This document shows positions 8,262-17,206 of a stretch of 64,000 bases of DNA, piece after piece. The DNA comes from Streptomyces sp. NBC_01197 (GTDB taxonomy: Bacteria > Actinomycetota > Actinomycetes > Streptomycetales > Streptomycetaceae). The stretch spans positions 2,792,001 through 2,856,000 of the forward strand of contig NZ_CP108569.1 of assembly GCF_036010505.1 (NCBI RefSeq), read 5' to 3'. Position 1 is the first letter of the stretch; each line of letters opens with the position of its first letter. The position numbers and the translations under genes are program-made. The notes beneath the pieces were generated by a model. The model saw only the letters and a list, made by a program, of their open reading frames with translations. It was not told the DNA's origin and did not search any database.

Positions 8262-9665
8262 ATGCCGACCAGCAGACCCGGTCGCGCGCCGGCGCCACGC
8301 AGTGAGTGCTTCGCCGTCCTCGATCCTGCGACGGGTACGCCCTTCGCCGAGGCCCCCGACCAGCAGCCGGACGAGCTGGACGCCGTCGTCGAGCAGGCTC
8401 ACGAGGCCTGGCTCGGCTGGCGGGCCGACCCCATAACCCGCTCCAAGGCGCTGTTCACGGCTGCCGACGCCGTGGAGACGGCCGGGGCCCGGCTCGCCCC
8501 GCTGCTCACCCGTGAACAGGGCAAACCCCTGGCCGATTCGTACGCCGAGGTCGCCCGCGCGGCGGCCCGGCTGCGCTACTTCGCCGAGCCGCTCCCGGGG
8601 CCGCAGAAGATCACGGACGGCCGGCCGGTACGCAGCGAGGTCCACTGGCGACCGCTCGGGCCCGTCGCCGCGATCGTCCCGTGGAACTTCCCTCTTCAGC
8701 TTGCGTCGGCGAAGTTCGCGCCCGCGCTCGCCGCGGGCAATACGGTGGTGCTCAAGCCCTCCCCGTACACCCCCCTCGCCACCCGGCTGCTGGCGTCCGT
8801 CATGTCCACCGCGCTCCCGGAGGGGGTACTGACGGTCGTCACCGGTCACGAACCCCTCGGCGCCCGCCTCGCGGCCCACCCGGGGATCCGTCATGTGACC
8901 TTCACCGGTTCGGTGCCCACCGGGCGGGCCGTCGCGGCGGGCGCGGCCGCCTCGCTCGCGCGGGTCACCCTGGAACTGGGCGGCAACGACGCCGCCGTCC
9001 TGCTGGACGACGTGGAGGTGGAGCGGATCGCGGAACGGCTGTTCTGGGCGGCGTTCCGCAACTGCGGGCAGGTCTGCATGGCGGTCAAGCGGGTCTACGC
9101 CCCGGCCCGGCTCCACTCCCAGGTGGTCGAGGCCCTCGCGCACCATGCCAAAACCGTCGTCGTCGGGGCCGGGCTCGATCCGGGCACGCAGCTGGGGCCG
9201 GTCAACAACGCCCCGCAACTGGCACGGGTCGAGAGCTACACGGCCCAGGCCCTGGCGGACGGCGCCAGGGCCGCGGCCGGTGGCCACCGGCTGGACCGGC
9301 CGGGCTACTTCTTCGCCCCGACCGTTCTGTCCGATGTCCCGCCCGCCGGGCCGCTGGTGACGGGCGAACAGTTCGGACCGGTCCTGCCGGTACTGCCGTA
9401 CAGCAACCTCGACGAAGCCGTCGATGCGGCCAACGGCACCGGGTTCGGTCTTGGCGGCTCGGTATGGGGGGCCGACCTCGACCGGGCCGAGGAGGTGGCC
9501 GGGCGGCTGGAGTGCGGCACGGCCTGGATCAACCACCACGCCGAAATCTCTCTCGCCCAGCCCTTCGCGGGCATCAAGGAGAGTGGAGTCGGCGTCGCGG
9601 GCGGGCCGTGGGGGCTGTACGGAAACCTCAGGCCGTTCGTCGTGCACCGCCCGGAGGAAGCGTGA
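8262..9665 (+). CDS. NAD(P)-dependent aldehyde dehydrogenase
   Basis: This 467-aa ALDH-superfamily enzyme has IVPWNFPLQ for cofactor binding and FTGSVPTGR. The general base is Glu238 in TLELGGN and the nucleophile is Cys272 in NCGQVCMA. It would oxidise an aldehyde to a carboxylate. It begins 8 nt after mfnB and ends in a GTGA overlap with the alcohol dehydrogenase, so all three are one transcription unit. The natural substrate is not visible in the sequence; context makes the furan-2-carboxaldehyde product of MfnB the obvious candidate. Succinate-semialdehyde or aromatic aldehydes remain alternatives. Confidence 0.9.
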   Translation: MPTSRPGRAPAPRSECFAVLDPATGTPFAEAPDQQPDELDAVVEQAHEAWLGWRADPITRSKALFTAADAVETAGARLAPLLTREQGKPLADSYAEVARAAARLRYFAEPLPGPQKITDGRPVRSEVHWRPLGPVAAIVPWNFPLQLASAKFAPALAAGNTVVLKPSPYTPLATRLLASVMSTALPEGVLTVVTGHEPLGARLAAHPGIRHVTFTGSVPTGRAVAAGAAASLARVTLELGGNDAAVLLDDVEVERIAERLFWAAFRNCGQVCMAVKRVYAPARLHSQVVEALAHHAKTVVVGAGLDPGTQLGPVNNAPQLARVESYTAQALADGARAAAGGHRLDRPGYFFAPTVLSDVPPAGPLVTGEQFGPVLPVLPYSNLDEAVDAANGTGFGLGGSVWGADLDRAEEVAGRLECGTAWINHHAEISLAQPFAGIKESGVGVAGGPWGLYGNLRPFVVHRPEEA

Positions 9666-10756
9666 CGACGCGGTTCGGGGCGGCGGTACTGCGCTCGTAC
9701 GAGAGCCGCTTCGCCCTGGAGGAGGTGGCCCTGAACACCGGACCGGCCGACGGCGAGATCCTGGTCAGGATCGCCGGCTGCGGGATGTGCCGGACCGATC
9801 TCGCGGTCCGTCGTTCGGCCGGCCGCTCACCGCTGCCTGCCGTGCTCGGCCACGAAGGGGCCGGAGTCGTGGTGGGGACCGGCGGCCCGGCCACCGGCCT
9901 GAGCAGCGGCGACCATGTCGTGCTGAGTTTCGACTCCTGCGGGCACTGCCGGAACTGCACGGGCGCGGCCCCCGCCTACTGCGACTCCTTCGCCTCGCTG
10001 AACCTCTTCGGCGGACGCGAGGAGAACGCGGGCCGGTTCACCGACGCGGCCGGGAACGCACTGGCCCCCCGGTGGTTCGGCCAGTCCTCGTTCGCCGAGT
10101 ACGCGATGGTCCCCGCCCGCAACGCCGTACGGGTCGATCCCTCGCTGCCCGTCGAACTCCTCGGGCCGCTCGGCTGCGGATTCCTCACCGGCGCCGGAGC
10201 GGTCCTCAACTCCTTCGGCGTCCGCCCCGGTGACACACTCGCGGTGTTCGGCGCGGGCGCGGTGGGCCTGGCCGCGGTGATGGCGGCCGGCGCGGCCGGA
10301 GCGGTGACCGTGGCCGTCGACCGGCACCCGGAACGGCTGGCCCTCGCCGAGCGGCTGGGCGCGATCCCGCTGGACGTCGCGTCGCCCGGCCTGGCCGACC
10401 GCATCCGGCGACTCACCGACGGCGGTGCGCGGTACGCCCTGGACACCACGGGCTCCGTCCGGCTGATCAACGACGCACTCAGGGCCCTCCGCCCGACCGG
10501 CCACCTCGGTCTGGTGGCACGGCTCCACACCACGCTGCCACTCGACCCGGGGGCGCTCGACCGGGGCCGGAGGATCTCCCACATCTGTGAGGGGGACGCG
10601 GTACCAGGCCTGCTGATTCCACGGCTGACCGGGCTGTGGCAGTCCGGGCTCTTCCCTTTCGACCAGCTGATCCGTACGTACCCGCTCGCCGACATCAACG
10701 AGGCCGAACGCGACTGCGACGCTGGCCGCGTGGTGAAACCCGTCCTGATTCCGTAG
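9662..10756 (+). CDS. Zinc-dependent alcohol dehydrogenase (aryl/benzyl alcohol type)
   Basis: This 364-aa medium-chain dehydrogenase starts at GTG 9662, overlapping the ALDH stop by 4 nt. Catalytic zinc ligands lie in GCGMCRTD and LGHEGAG. A cysteine-rich structural zinc loop (SCGHCRNC, then AYC) and the NAD-binding FGAGAVGLAAV follow. The overall pattern is nearest to NAD-dependent aryl-alcohol dehydrogenases. With MfnB and ALDH it could interconvert a furfuryl alcohol and aldehyde, for example at the 4-hydroxymethyl group. That assignment is inference from gene order. Confidence 0.88.
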   Translation: MTTRFGAAVLRSYESRFALEEVALNTGPADGEILVRIAGCGMCRTDLAVRRSAGRSPLPAVLGHEGAGVVVGTGGPATGLSSGDHVVLSFDSCGHCRNCTGAAPAYCDSFASLNLFGGREENAGRFTDAAGNALAPRWFGQSSFAEYAMVPARNAVRVDPSLPVELLGPLGCGFLTGAGAVLNSFGVRPGDTLAVFGAGAVGLAAVMAAGAAGAVTVAVDRHPERLALAERLGAIPLDVASPGLADRIRRLTDGGARYALDTTGSVRLINDALRALRPTGHLGLVARLHTTLPLDPGALDRGRRISHICEGDAVPGLLIPRLTGLWQSGLFPFDQLIRTYPLADINEAERDCDAGRVVKPVLIP

Positions 10757-10885
10757 GGGAAGGGGCGGGGGTGGTGAGCGCCCCGCTGCCCTCCCGCCCG
10801 ACCGGTTGGCCGAGCGGCCGACCGACCGGTGCGTGATCCCTGTTTCCCGCTTTTCGTGGTCCCTGCTCGTACCAACGGAGGACGC

Positions 10886-11794
10886 ATGACCGGCACAGCA
10901 CATCGGAGCACCAGTGCGGAGGGCGTAGCGGGGGGTGTCGGTCTGACCGCTCTCCTGGTCGCCGCGGCACGGGCGATCGAGACTCACCGCGACGACAGCC
11001 TGGCGCAGGACGTCTACGCGGAGCACTTCGTGCGCGCCGCACCGGCGTGCGCGGACTGGCCAGTCCGCCTGCGGCAGGTCCCGGACGGGGACGCGGACCC
11101 GCTGTGGGGACGTTTCGCCCGCTACTTCGGCCTGCGGACGCGGGTCCTGGACGATTTCCTGCTGCGGTCGGTTCGCGAGGGGGGCGCCCGTCAAGTCGTC
11201 CTGCTCGGCGCCGGGCTGGATACGCGGGCCTTCCGGCTCGACTGGCCTCCCGGCTGCGTGATCTTCGAGATCGACAGAGAAGGCGTACTGGCCTTCAAAC
11301 ACCAGGTGCTCGACGGGCTGGCGGCCGCCCCGAAGGCCACGCGCGTACCAACCCCCGTCGACCTGCGTGCCGACTGGGCCGGAGCACTGACCGGCGCGGG
11401 CTTCGACCCGGCGGCGCCCAGCGTGTGGCTGGCCGAGGGGCTGCTGTTCTACCTGCCCGTCACCGCCGAGACCCACCTCATCGACACGGTGGACCGGTTG
11501 AGCACCGGGGGAAGCGCCCTGGGGTTCGAGGTCAAGCTCGACAAGGACCTGCTGGAACACCGCGACAGCCCGCTCTACACCTCCACGAAACAGCAGATCG
11601 GCATCGACCTGCTCGACCTGTTCGACCGGGCGCCGCGACCCGACTCCGCGGGTCGCCTGGGGAGCAGGGGCTGGTCCACATCGGTCCACACCCCCTTCGA
11701 ATTCACTCATCGCCACGGCCGCGGCCCGCTGCCCGAGCCGAACGACGCACTGCAGGGCAACCGTTGGGTGTTCGCGAACAAACCCCGGCGGTGA
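10886..11794 (+). CDS. LCM/TIGR00027-family SAM-dependent O-methyltransferase
   Basis: This 302-aa class I methyltransferase has the leucine-carboxyl-methyltransferase-like signatures VVLLGAGLDTRAFRL (SAM-binding loop, near residue 105), FEIDREGV, and LAEGLLFYLP near residue 190. Family members methylate carboxylates or hydroxyls of small molecules. ATG 10886 follows a strong ribosome binding site (GGAGGAC). It lies 130 bp after the alcohol dehydrogenase on the same strand with no evident terminator, so it may belong to the furan cluster. A carboxyl-methyl ester of a furoic acid is an attractive but untested product. Confidence 0.82.
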   Translation: MTGTAHRSTSAEGVAGGVGLTALLVAAARAIETHRDDSLAQDVYAEHFVRAAPACADWPVRLRQVPDGDADPLWGRFARYFGLRTRVLDDFLLRSVREGGARQVVLLGAGLDTRAFRLDWPPGCVIFEIDREGVLAFKHQVLDGLAAAPKATRVPTPVDLRADWAGALTGAGFDPAAPSVWLAEGLLFYLPVTAETHLIDTVDRLSTGGSALGFEVKLDKDLLEHRDSPLYTSTKQQIGIDLLDLFDRAPRPDSAGRLGSRGWSTSVHTPFEFTHRHGRGPLPEPNDALQGNRWVFANKPRR

Positions 11795-11865
11795 CGCGGC
11801 AATCAGAAGGGGCTGTGAAGGGGCGGGCTGTGAAGCGGCTTGCTCTGCTACCTCAGACTGCTGCC

Positions 11866-12555
11866 TCAGACGCTGCTGAGCGAGAGCTTCACCGCGAAGC
11901 CCAGGAAGAGCGCGCCCGCCGCCGTCGTCATCCCGGCGGAGAGACGCCTGCGGCGCCGGAAGGCGGCGGCGAGGCGGGTGCCGCCGAATATCAGCAGGGT
12001 GAGGTAGAGGAAGCTCGCCAGCTGCGCCAGCCCGCCGAGCACCACGAAGGAGAGCGCCGGGTAGGCGTAGTGCGGGTCGACGAACTGCACGAAGAACGAG
12101 ATGAAGAAGAGGATCGCCTTCGGGTTGAACAGGCTGACCACCAGGGCCCTGCGGTACGGCCGCTCCAGCGCGGTCGTCTGCTCGCCGGTGGTCTCCGCGG
12201 TAGCGCCGGTGGTCTCCGCGGCCCCCTCGCTCCGGTCGCGCCGGTCGCGCCGGTCGCGCCAGAGAGCGCGGGCCGTGCGGACCATGCCGAACGCCAGATA
12301 CGTCAGGTAACCGGCGCCCGCGTACTTCACCAGGCCGAACAGCAGCGGGTTGGCCTGGAGCAGCGAGGCTACTCCCGCGGCGGAGAGGGTCATCAGCACG
12401 GTGTCCCCGCAGAACACCCCGGCGGCCGCCGTGTATCCGGTGCGGACGCCGCGCCGGGCGGCGACCGAGAGCACATACAGCGAGTTGGGGCCCGGCAGCA
12501 GAATGATCAGCGCAAGGCCGGCGAGATAGGTCGGGAGATCCGTGACACCGAGCAT
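11866..12555 (-). CDS. LysE/RhtB-family amino-acid exporter, LeuE-like
   Basis: This 229-aa integral membrane protein has about six helices. It carries the family signature LPGPNSLYVLSVAARRGVR near residue 20 and SLFNPKAILFFISFF near residue 147. Family members export amino acids such as leucine or homoserine. The central cytoplasmic loop (about residues 100-125) is expanded by short repeats (DRRDRRDR, then TTGATAETTGEQTT) encoded by tandem DNA repeats around 12185-12260. It is convergent with the methyltransferase and separate from the mutase gene upstream. Confidence 0.87.
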   Translation of the reverse strand: MLGVTDLPTYLAGLALIILLPGPNSLYVLSVAARRGVRTGYTAAAGVFCGDTVLMTLSAAGVASLLQANPLLFGLVKYAGAGYLTYLAFGMVRTARALWRDRRDRRDRSEGAAETTGATAETTGEQTTALERPYRRALVVSLFNPKAILFFISFFVQFVDPHYAYPALSFVVLGGLAQLASFLYLTLLIFGGTRLAAAFRRRRRLSAGMTTAAGALFLGFAVKLSLSSV

Positions 12556-12653
12556 GGACCGAGTCTCGCACGCGGGTATGACAGTCCGGGAGTGACCCTC
12601 AGCACCCCGGAGAGCCCGGAAACCGCGGGGAAACCTCGAAACCCCGAAGCGGC

Positions 12654-12708
12654 CCTCAGCACCTCAGCACCTCAGCACCTCAGCACCTCAGCACCTCAGC
12701 ACCTCAGA
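12654..12708 (-). repeat. 8-bp tandem repeat starting at the mutase stop codon
   Basis: Six perfect CCTCAGCA units (12654-12701) plus a partial seventh reach into the TGA of the mutase gene at 12704-12706. Read on the mutase strand, each unit carries TGA, and the 8-nt period puts stops in all three frames. Confidence 0.9.
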
Positions 12709-14302
12709 AAGCGTCGACCGGTACGTACGTCCCCCACACGTCCCGCAGCGCGTTACAGACCTCGCCGACCGTGGCCCGTGCCCGCAGCGCCTCCTTCATC
12801 GGGTACAGGACGTTGTCCGTGCCGCCGGCGGCCTTCTTCAGCGCGGCGAGCGCGGCATCCACGGCCGGCTGGTCGCGGTCGGCGCGCAGCGCGGCCAGCC
12901 GGGCCGCCTGCTGGGCCTCGATGGCCGGGTCGACGCGCAGCGGTTCGTACGGTTCCTCGGTGTCGAGCTGGTAGCGGTTGACACCGACCACGACCCGTTC
13001 GCCGCTGTCGGTCTCCTGCGCGATCTTGTAGGCGCTGCGCTCGATCTCGCTCTTCTGGAAGCCGTTCTCGATGGCGCTCACCGCGCCGCCCATGTCCTCG
13101 ACCCGTTCCATCAGTGCGAGGGCCGCCGCTTCCACGTCGTCGGTCATCGCCTCCATGACGTACGAGCCGGCGAACGGGTCGACCGTGGCGGTGACATCGG
13201 TCTCGTACGCGAGGACCTGCTGAGTGCGCAGGGCCAGCCGGGCCGACTTGTCCGTGGGCAGGGCGATGGCCTCGTCGAAGGAGTTGGTGTGCAGTGACTG
13301 CGTACCGCCGAGGACCGCGGCGAGCCCCTGGACGGCGACGCGCACCAGGTTGACCTCGGGCTGCTGGGCGGTGAGCTGGACGCCCGCGGTCTGCGTGTGG
13401 AAGCGCAGCATCAGCGATTTGGGGTTCCGCGCGCCGAACTCCTCGCGCATCACCCTGGCCCAGATCCTGCGTGCCGCACGGAACTTGGCGACCTCTTCGA
13501 GGAGCGTCGTGCGCGAGACGAAGAAGAAGGAGAGGCGCGGTGCGAAGTCGTCCACGTCCATCCCGGCGGCGACGGCGGTCCGTACGTACTCGATGCCGTC
13601 GGCGAGCGTGAACGCGATCTCCTGCGCGGGCGAGGCCCCCGCCTCCGCCATGTGGTAACCGGAGATGGAGATGGTGTTCCAGCGGGGGATCTCGGCCCGG
13701 CAGTACTTGAAGATGTCCGCGATCAGCCGCAGCGAGGGCTTGGGCGGGAAGATGTACGTCCCGCGCGCGATGTACTCCTTCAGGACGTCGTTCTGGATGG
13801 TCCCGGTCAGCCGGTCGGCGGCTACGCCCTGTTCCTCGCCGACCAGTTGGTACATCAGCAGGAGCAGCGCCGCCGGGGCGTTGATCGTCATCGACGTGGA
13901 GACCTGGTCCAGCGGGATCCCGCCGAACAGCACCCGCATGTCGTCGAGCGAGTCGATCGCGACCCCGACCTTCCCGACCTCCCCCGACGCGATGGCGGCG
14001 TCGCTGTCGTGGCCCATCTGTGTCGGCAGGTCGAACGCGACGGACAGACCCGTCGTCCCGTGGGCGATGAGCTGCTTGTAGCGGGCGTTGGACTCGGTGG
14101 CCGTACCGAAACCGGCGTACTGGCGCATGGTCCACGGCCGGCCCGTGTACATCGACGGATACACGCCCCGGGTGAAGGGGTACGCGCCGGGCTCGCCCAG
14201 CTTCTCGGCGGGGTCCCAGCCGACCTGCGCGCCGGGCCCGTACACCGGATCGATCGGAAGTCCGCTCTCGGTCAGCCGGTCGCTGCCGGTTTCGCGTGCC
14301 AT
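12704..14302 (-). CDS. Methylmalonyl-CoA mutase-family large subunit without a B12 domain
   Basis: This 532-aa protein covers the CoA-binding TIM barrel of the acyl-CoA mutase family. [19 protein letters not shown] carries the Tyr typical of methylmalonyl-CoA mutases; isobutyryl-CoA mutase usually has Phe there. [17 protein letters not shown] and [11 protein letters not shown] with the conserved His follow. It ends before the C-terminal cobalamin-binding domain found in full-length mutases of about 730 aa, so it must work with a separate B12-binding small subunit, which is not in this window. The start follows GGGAGG. Methylmalonyl-CoA mutase is the best guess; other acyl-CoA mutases are possible. 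Confidence 0.85.
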   Translation of the reverse strand: MARETGSDRLTESGLPIDPVYGPGAQVGWDPAEKLGEPGAYPFTRGVYPSMYTGRPWTMRQYAGFGTATESNARYKQLIAHGTTGLSVAFDLPTQMGHDSDAAIASGEVGKVGVAIDSLDDMRVLFGGIPLDQVSTSMTINAPAALLLLMYQLVGEEQGVAADRLTGTIQNDVLKEYIARGTYIFPPKPSLRLIADIFKYCRAEIPRWNTISISGYHMAEAGASPAQEIAFTLADGIEYVRTAVAAGMDVDDFAPRLSFFFVSRTTLLEEVAKFRAARRIWARVMREEFGARNPKSLMLRFHTQTAGVQLTAQQPEVNLVRVAVQGLAAVLGGTQSLHTNSFDEAIALPTDKSARLALRTQQVLAYETDVTATVDPFAGSYVMEAMTDDVEAAALALMERVEDMGGAVSAIENGFQKSEIERSAYKIAQETDSGERVVVGVNRYQLDTEEPYEPLRVDPAIEAQQAARLAALRADRDQPAVDAALAALKKAAGGTDNVLYPMKEALRARATVGEVCNALRDVWGTYVPVDAF

Positions 14303-14902
14303 CTGCTGCTGCCTCCCGCGTTGAAAGGGTGCCCACCAGGAAAAGCCGCTCAGCCGGAGAGTTACCTAGCAGTAAGTCCTGGTTCTCGCGACGGACTGTA
14401 GCGGTGGGGGCGCAGCGGGTGGAGACACACACGCTGGGACCTTGCTCACAGCATGGGCTTCGCGACGCCCGGAGGGGGAATCACCCGGGACGAGGCGCGA
14501 GGAGCGAAGAAAGCCCGGGAGTTCCCGGGAGTTCTCGGGAACTCCTCGGAGGGATTGGGGGCGCGGGTGGGTCCGGGGGAACGTAACCCACCCGCGCCGG
14601 GTGCGCGGAGCCGAAGGTACGGGGGGAACCCCGGCTCACACGCGGCCGATGACCAGTCGGCTCACTCTCTACTGCGCCGGGCTCCCGGAAAGTGTCACAC
14701 CTGCGGATCGGTCACTGCGGCGGAGCGGATCGGTACGGCGGTGGAGCCGGGTCGGTCACTGCGGCAGGACGGATCGGTACGGCGACGAAGGCCGAGCAGT
14801 CACGGCGGCGGAGCCGGTTCCGGCGAGCACGTCAGTCGTTTCCCCGGCGAGCACGTCAGCCGTTCGCCGACGAGACCGCCAGCCGTTTCTCCGGCGAGCC
14901 CC
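14303..14902. other. 600-bp non-coding region with strong secondary structure and two repeat families
   Basis: No gene is convincing here. It contains a GGAGTTC/GAACTCC inverted repeat (about 14527-14550), a perfect 13-bp stem with 13-nt loop (14560-14572 with 14586-14598), and a further stem built from GAGCCG and CGGCTC around 14608-14638. Two copies of a roughly 44-bp repeat follow (about 14705-14787). Finally there are about three copies of a roughly 27-bp repeat running into the anti-sigma stop codon (about 14815-14905). The first part would be the leader of the mutase gene or the trailer of the anti-sigma operon. Confidence 0.6.
14560..14598 (-). terminator. Perfect 13-bp hairpin, possible terminator of the sigma/anti-sigma operon
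   Basis: Arms 14560-14572 and 14586-14598 are exactly complementary with a 13-nt loop. There is no T-run. It could equally be part of a structured mutase leader. Confidence 0.4.
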
Positions 14903-15940
14903 TCAGCCGTTCGCCGTTGTCGCTGCGCCGTTCCCGTCGCCCGGTGAGGGCGAAGCCGGGAAGGCGAGGGTCGGCGAGGGCGAGGGGCCGGGGGACAGGG
15001 AGGGCGAGGGTGCGGGGGACGTGGCAGGCGGGGCGGGGGTGAGCGGGGTCGAGGGCGTGAACGAGACCCGGTGGCCCTTGGAGCCACCGGCGCCCAGCAC
15101 CCGCCCGCAGAATTTCTCGACGTTCGCCGCGCCGCCGGCCTTCGACTCCAGAGCCCGTCTGCGCCCGCCGTCGACCCGCCCCGCGCGGTAGTCACGGCAG
15201 GCCGCGGCCAGCTTGTGCAACACCCCGGCGCCCGGCTGGTGACTGCCTCCGGACGGCGTCGGCTCGCCCCGGTTCCCGGCGCCGGGCCCGTGCCCGGTGC
15301 CTCCCGACGGGGTCCCGCGCCGACTGGCCTCGCCCGTGCCGCTGTCCCCGTCGCCCCCATCGCCGCCGGGCCGGCTCGCCGGGGGCGAGGTCCGCGGGCC
15401 GTGCTGTCCGGGGGCGGATTCCCCACTGCCGTGGCTGCTGCTGTCCGGCCCCGGCGAGGCGCTGGTGGACGTACCGGAGGAGGAGCCGGAGATGAGCGGC
15501 CGCGGTGTCGCGGCGGACGAAACGGACGAGGCGGGCATCGGTTCGCTGTGGCCGAAGGGCGAAGGCAGCATGCCGGTCCCCGCGGCGACCGCCACCCCGC
15601 TCAGCGCACAGCCCGCCACCAGGGCGGCGACGCTGAACCGCACCGGTCGGCCCCAACGGCCGGCGGCCCGTACCGGTCCCTGCGCCTCTGCCGTACGCCG
15701 TACCGGTCCGAGTGCGTCCGCGCCGCCGTCCCTGGCCAGCCGGAACGCCTCCAACGCCGCTTTCTCGCCGGGAAATTCATCGGCCTCGGCCCAGTCGGCG
15801 GACGGGGCCGCACCATCCAGCGCGGCGTGCAGCCGCGCGGCCTGCGCCCTCGCGTGATCGTCGACGGCGCCGACAGGGCCACCGCTCAGCAACCGCTCAG
15901 CCGTGTCCTTGTCAAGCCATTCGCACCGCTCGTCGGCCAT
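14903..15940 (-). CDS. Membrane-anchored probable anti-sigma factor
   Basis: This 345-aa protein is encoded directly after the ECF sigma factor with a TGATG overlap (ATG 15940), the usual arrangement for sigma/anti-sigma pairs. The N-terminal 95 residues are acidic and helical and would be cytoplasmic. One membrane helix follows (VAALVAGCALSGVAVAA, about residues 105-125). Next is a long Ser/Gly/Pro-rich extracytoplasmic linker, then a short conserved-looking segment with two cysteines (AAACRDYRAGR and VEKFCGRVLG), and a Pro/Ser-rich tail. I see no zinc-binding HxxxCxxC motif. The function is inferred from position and topology. Confidence 0.72.
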   Translation of the reverse strand: MADERCEWLDKDTAERLLSGGPVGAVDDHARAQAARLHAALDGAAPSADWAEADEFPGEKAALEAFRLARDGGADALGPVRRTAEAQGPVRAAGRWGRPVRFSVAALVAGCALSGVAVAAGTGMLPSPFGHSEPMPASSVSSAATPRPLISGSSSGTSTSASPGPDSSSHGSGESAPGQHGPRTSPPASRPGGDGGDGDSGTGEASRRGTPSGGTGHGPGAGNRGEPTPSGGSHQPGAGVLHKLAAACRDYRAGRVDGGRRRALESKAGGAANVEKFCGRVLGAGGSKGHRVSFTPSTPLTPAPPATSPAPSPSLSPGPSPSPTLAFPASPSPGDGNGAATTANG

Positions 15941-16644
15941 CACATGTCCTTCTGCGTCCACGGACGCGAATGCGTCACACCGACCGCGGCTTTCGACCCC
16001 TCGCCCTTCGGCCTCTCCTGCTTCGGCCTCTCCTGCTTCGACCCTTCGCGTGGGGAGCGCTGCGTGGGTACGGCGTCGAGTCCGTGCGGGCCCACCTCGG
16101 GGCCGAGCAGTTCGGCAAGCTTCTTCAGCCCGCGGTGCGCGGCGGTCCGTACCGCACCGGGCCGTTTGCCGAGCGCTCTGGCCGCGCTCTTCGCGTCCAG
16201 CCCGACGACCACCCGCAGCACCACCGCTTCGGCCTGGTCCTGCGGGAGCTGGGCGATGAGCCGCATCGTACGGCCGGTGGCCAGGGCTTCGATGGCTTCT
16301 CCCGCGGTGTCCGAGTCACCCGGCTCCGCCGCCAGTTCGGACTCGTCACCGCCGCCCGCGGGGCGCCTGCCCCGCATCCGTATGTGATCGAGCGCGCGGT
16401 TACGGGCTATCCGGGCCGCCCAGCCACGGAACCGGTCCGCGTCGCCGCTGAACCGCCGGAGGTCGCGGGCGATCTGCAGCCACGCCTCGGACGTGACGTC
16501 CTCGGCGTCCGGATCGCCGACCAGCGTCCGTACATACCCGAGCAGCCGCGGGTGCACCGCGCGGTACACAGTCCGGAAGGCGTCCTCGTCCCCGTCCTGT
16601 GCCGCGAGCACCGCGGTGGTCAGCTCCGCGTCGTCCCCCAGCAC
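15940..16644 (-). CDS. ECF-type RNA polymerase sigma factor
   Basis: This protein of about 234 aa has sigma-2 (FRTVYRAVHPRLLGYVRTLV then DAEDVTSEAWLQIARDL) and sigma-4 with its helix-turn-helix (LPQDQAEAVVLRVVVG then AARALGKRPGAVRTAAHRGL). It would direct RNA polymerase to a small regulon under control of the overlapping membrane partner. I chose GTG 16644, seven codons before the sigma-2 domain; TTG 16716 extends the frame by 24 residues. A TAGCGT -10-like box lies just upstream of 16716. The C-terminus contains a short Lys/Glu repeat (SKQERPKQERPKGEGSK). Confidence 0.85.
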   Translation of the reverse strand: MLGDDAELTTAVLAAQDGDEDAFRTVYRAVHPRLLGYVRTLVGDPDAEDVTSEAWLQIARDLRRFSGDADRFRGWAARIARNRALDHIRMRGRRPAGGGDESELAAEPGDSDTAGEAIEALATGRTMRLIAQLPQDQAEAVVLRVVVGLDAKSAARALGKRPGAVRTAAHRGLKKLAELLGPEVGPHGLDAVPTQRSPREGSKQERPKQERPKGEGSKAAVGVTHSRPWTQKDM

Positions 16645-17206
16645 TCCCTCAACCTGTCCTGCCGCACCGCTCCCCCGCTGTGCAGCTGGTCGCCACTGCC
16701 GCGCCGCTTTGCGCAATCCGTCACGCTACGGCCTGTGCCCGGTCCGCGTCCACGACTTGTACGACCTGCGACAACGCGCTGACTCTGCGCGGTGTGACAG
16801 AAAACGCATGCCCGGCGCTGAGAGAGATACGGGACCGTACCGCGGCTCCCGCGGATGACGACCGGGGCCTCTCCTGTGGGGGGTGGCGGCCCCGGTCGTC
16901 GTTCCATCGCCCGGCCCGGGCCCTGACCAATGCGCAGTGGATTGAACCTGCCTTGATTCGGCACCCTGCTGAATGGGGCGCGAAGTCGGGCACGGAGTGC
17001 GCTACCGAGACAGGCGGCGTAACACCACATTCATCCGCTCACGTTGCAGCGGGAACTCCACCACAAGGCTCTGACCCCGCGGGAAGGTGGGCGCGGTCCC
17101 AGCACAGCACCACGCCTTGAGCAGACCCGGGACGGCCCGGCCCGCGACGAGAACGCTCTGCCCTCACTCGTCGAGGCACGCGCAGGACGGCATGTACGTT
17201 TCCGGC
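16645..17206. other. Intergenic region upstream of the ECF sigma gene
   Basis: No intact gene is supported. It includes the sigma promoter region (TAGCGT on the minus strand, about 16723-16728). Around 17000-17065 a minus-strand frame reads QSLVVEFPLQRERMNVVLRR and contains a rare TTA codon. It has no start or upstream continuity and may be a gene remnant next to the decayed vapBC module. Confidence 0.4.

Noticed and set aside
12753..14432. Alternative 559-codon frame overlapping the mutase gene on the same strand
   Set aside because: Arg/Gly/Ala-rich shadow; the mutase frame carries the family motifs and a good ribosome binding site.
14303..14700. Cobalamin riboswitch for the B12-dependent mutase
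   Set aside because: Structured, but I found no B12-box or other consensus core on the mutase strand; recorded only as an unexplained structured segment.
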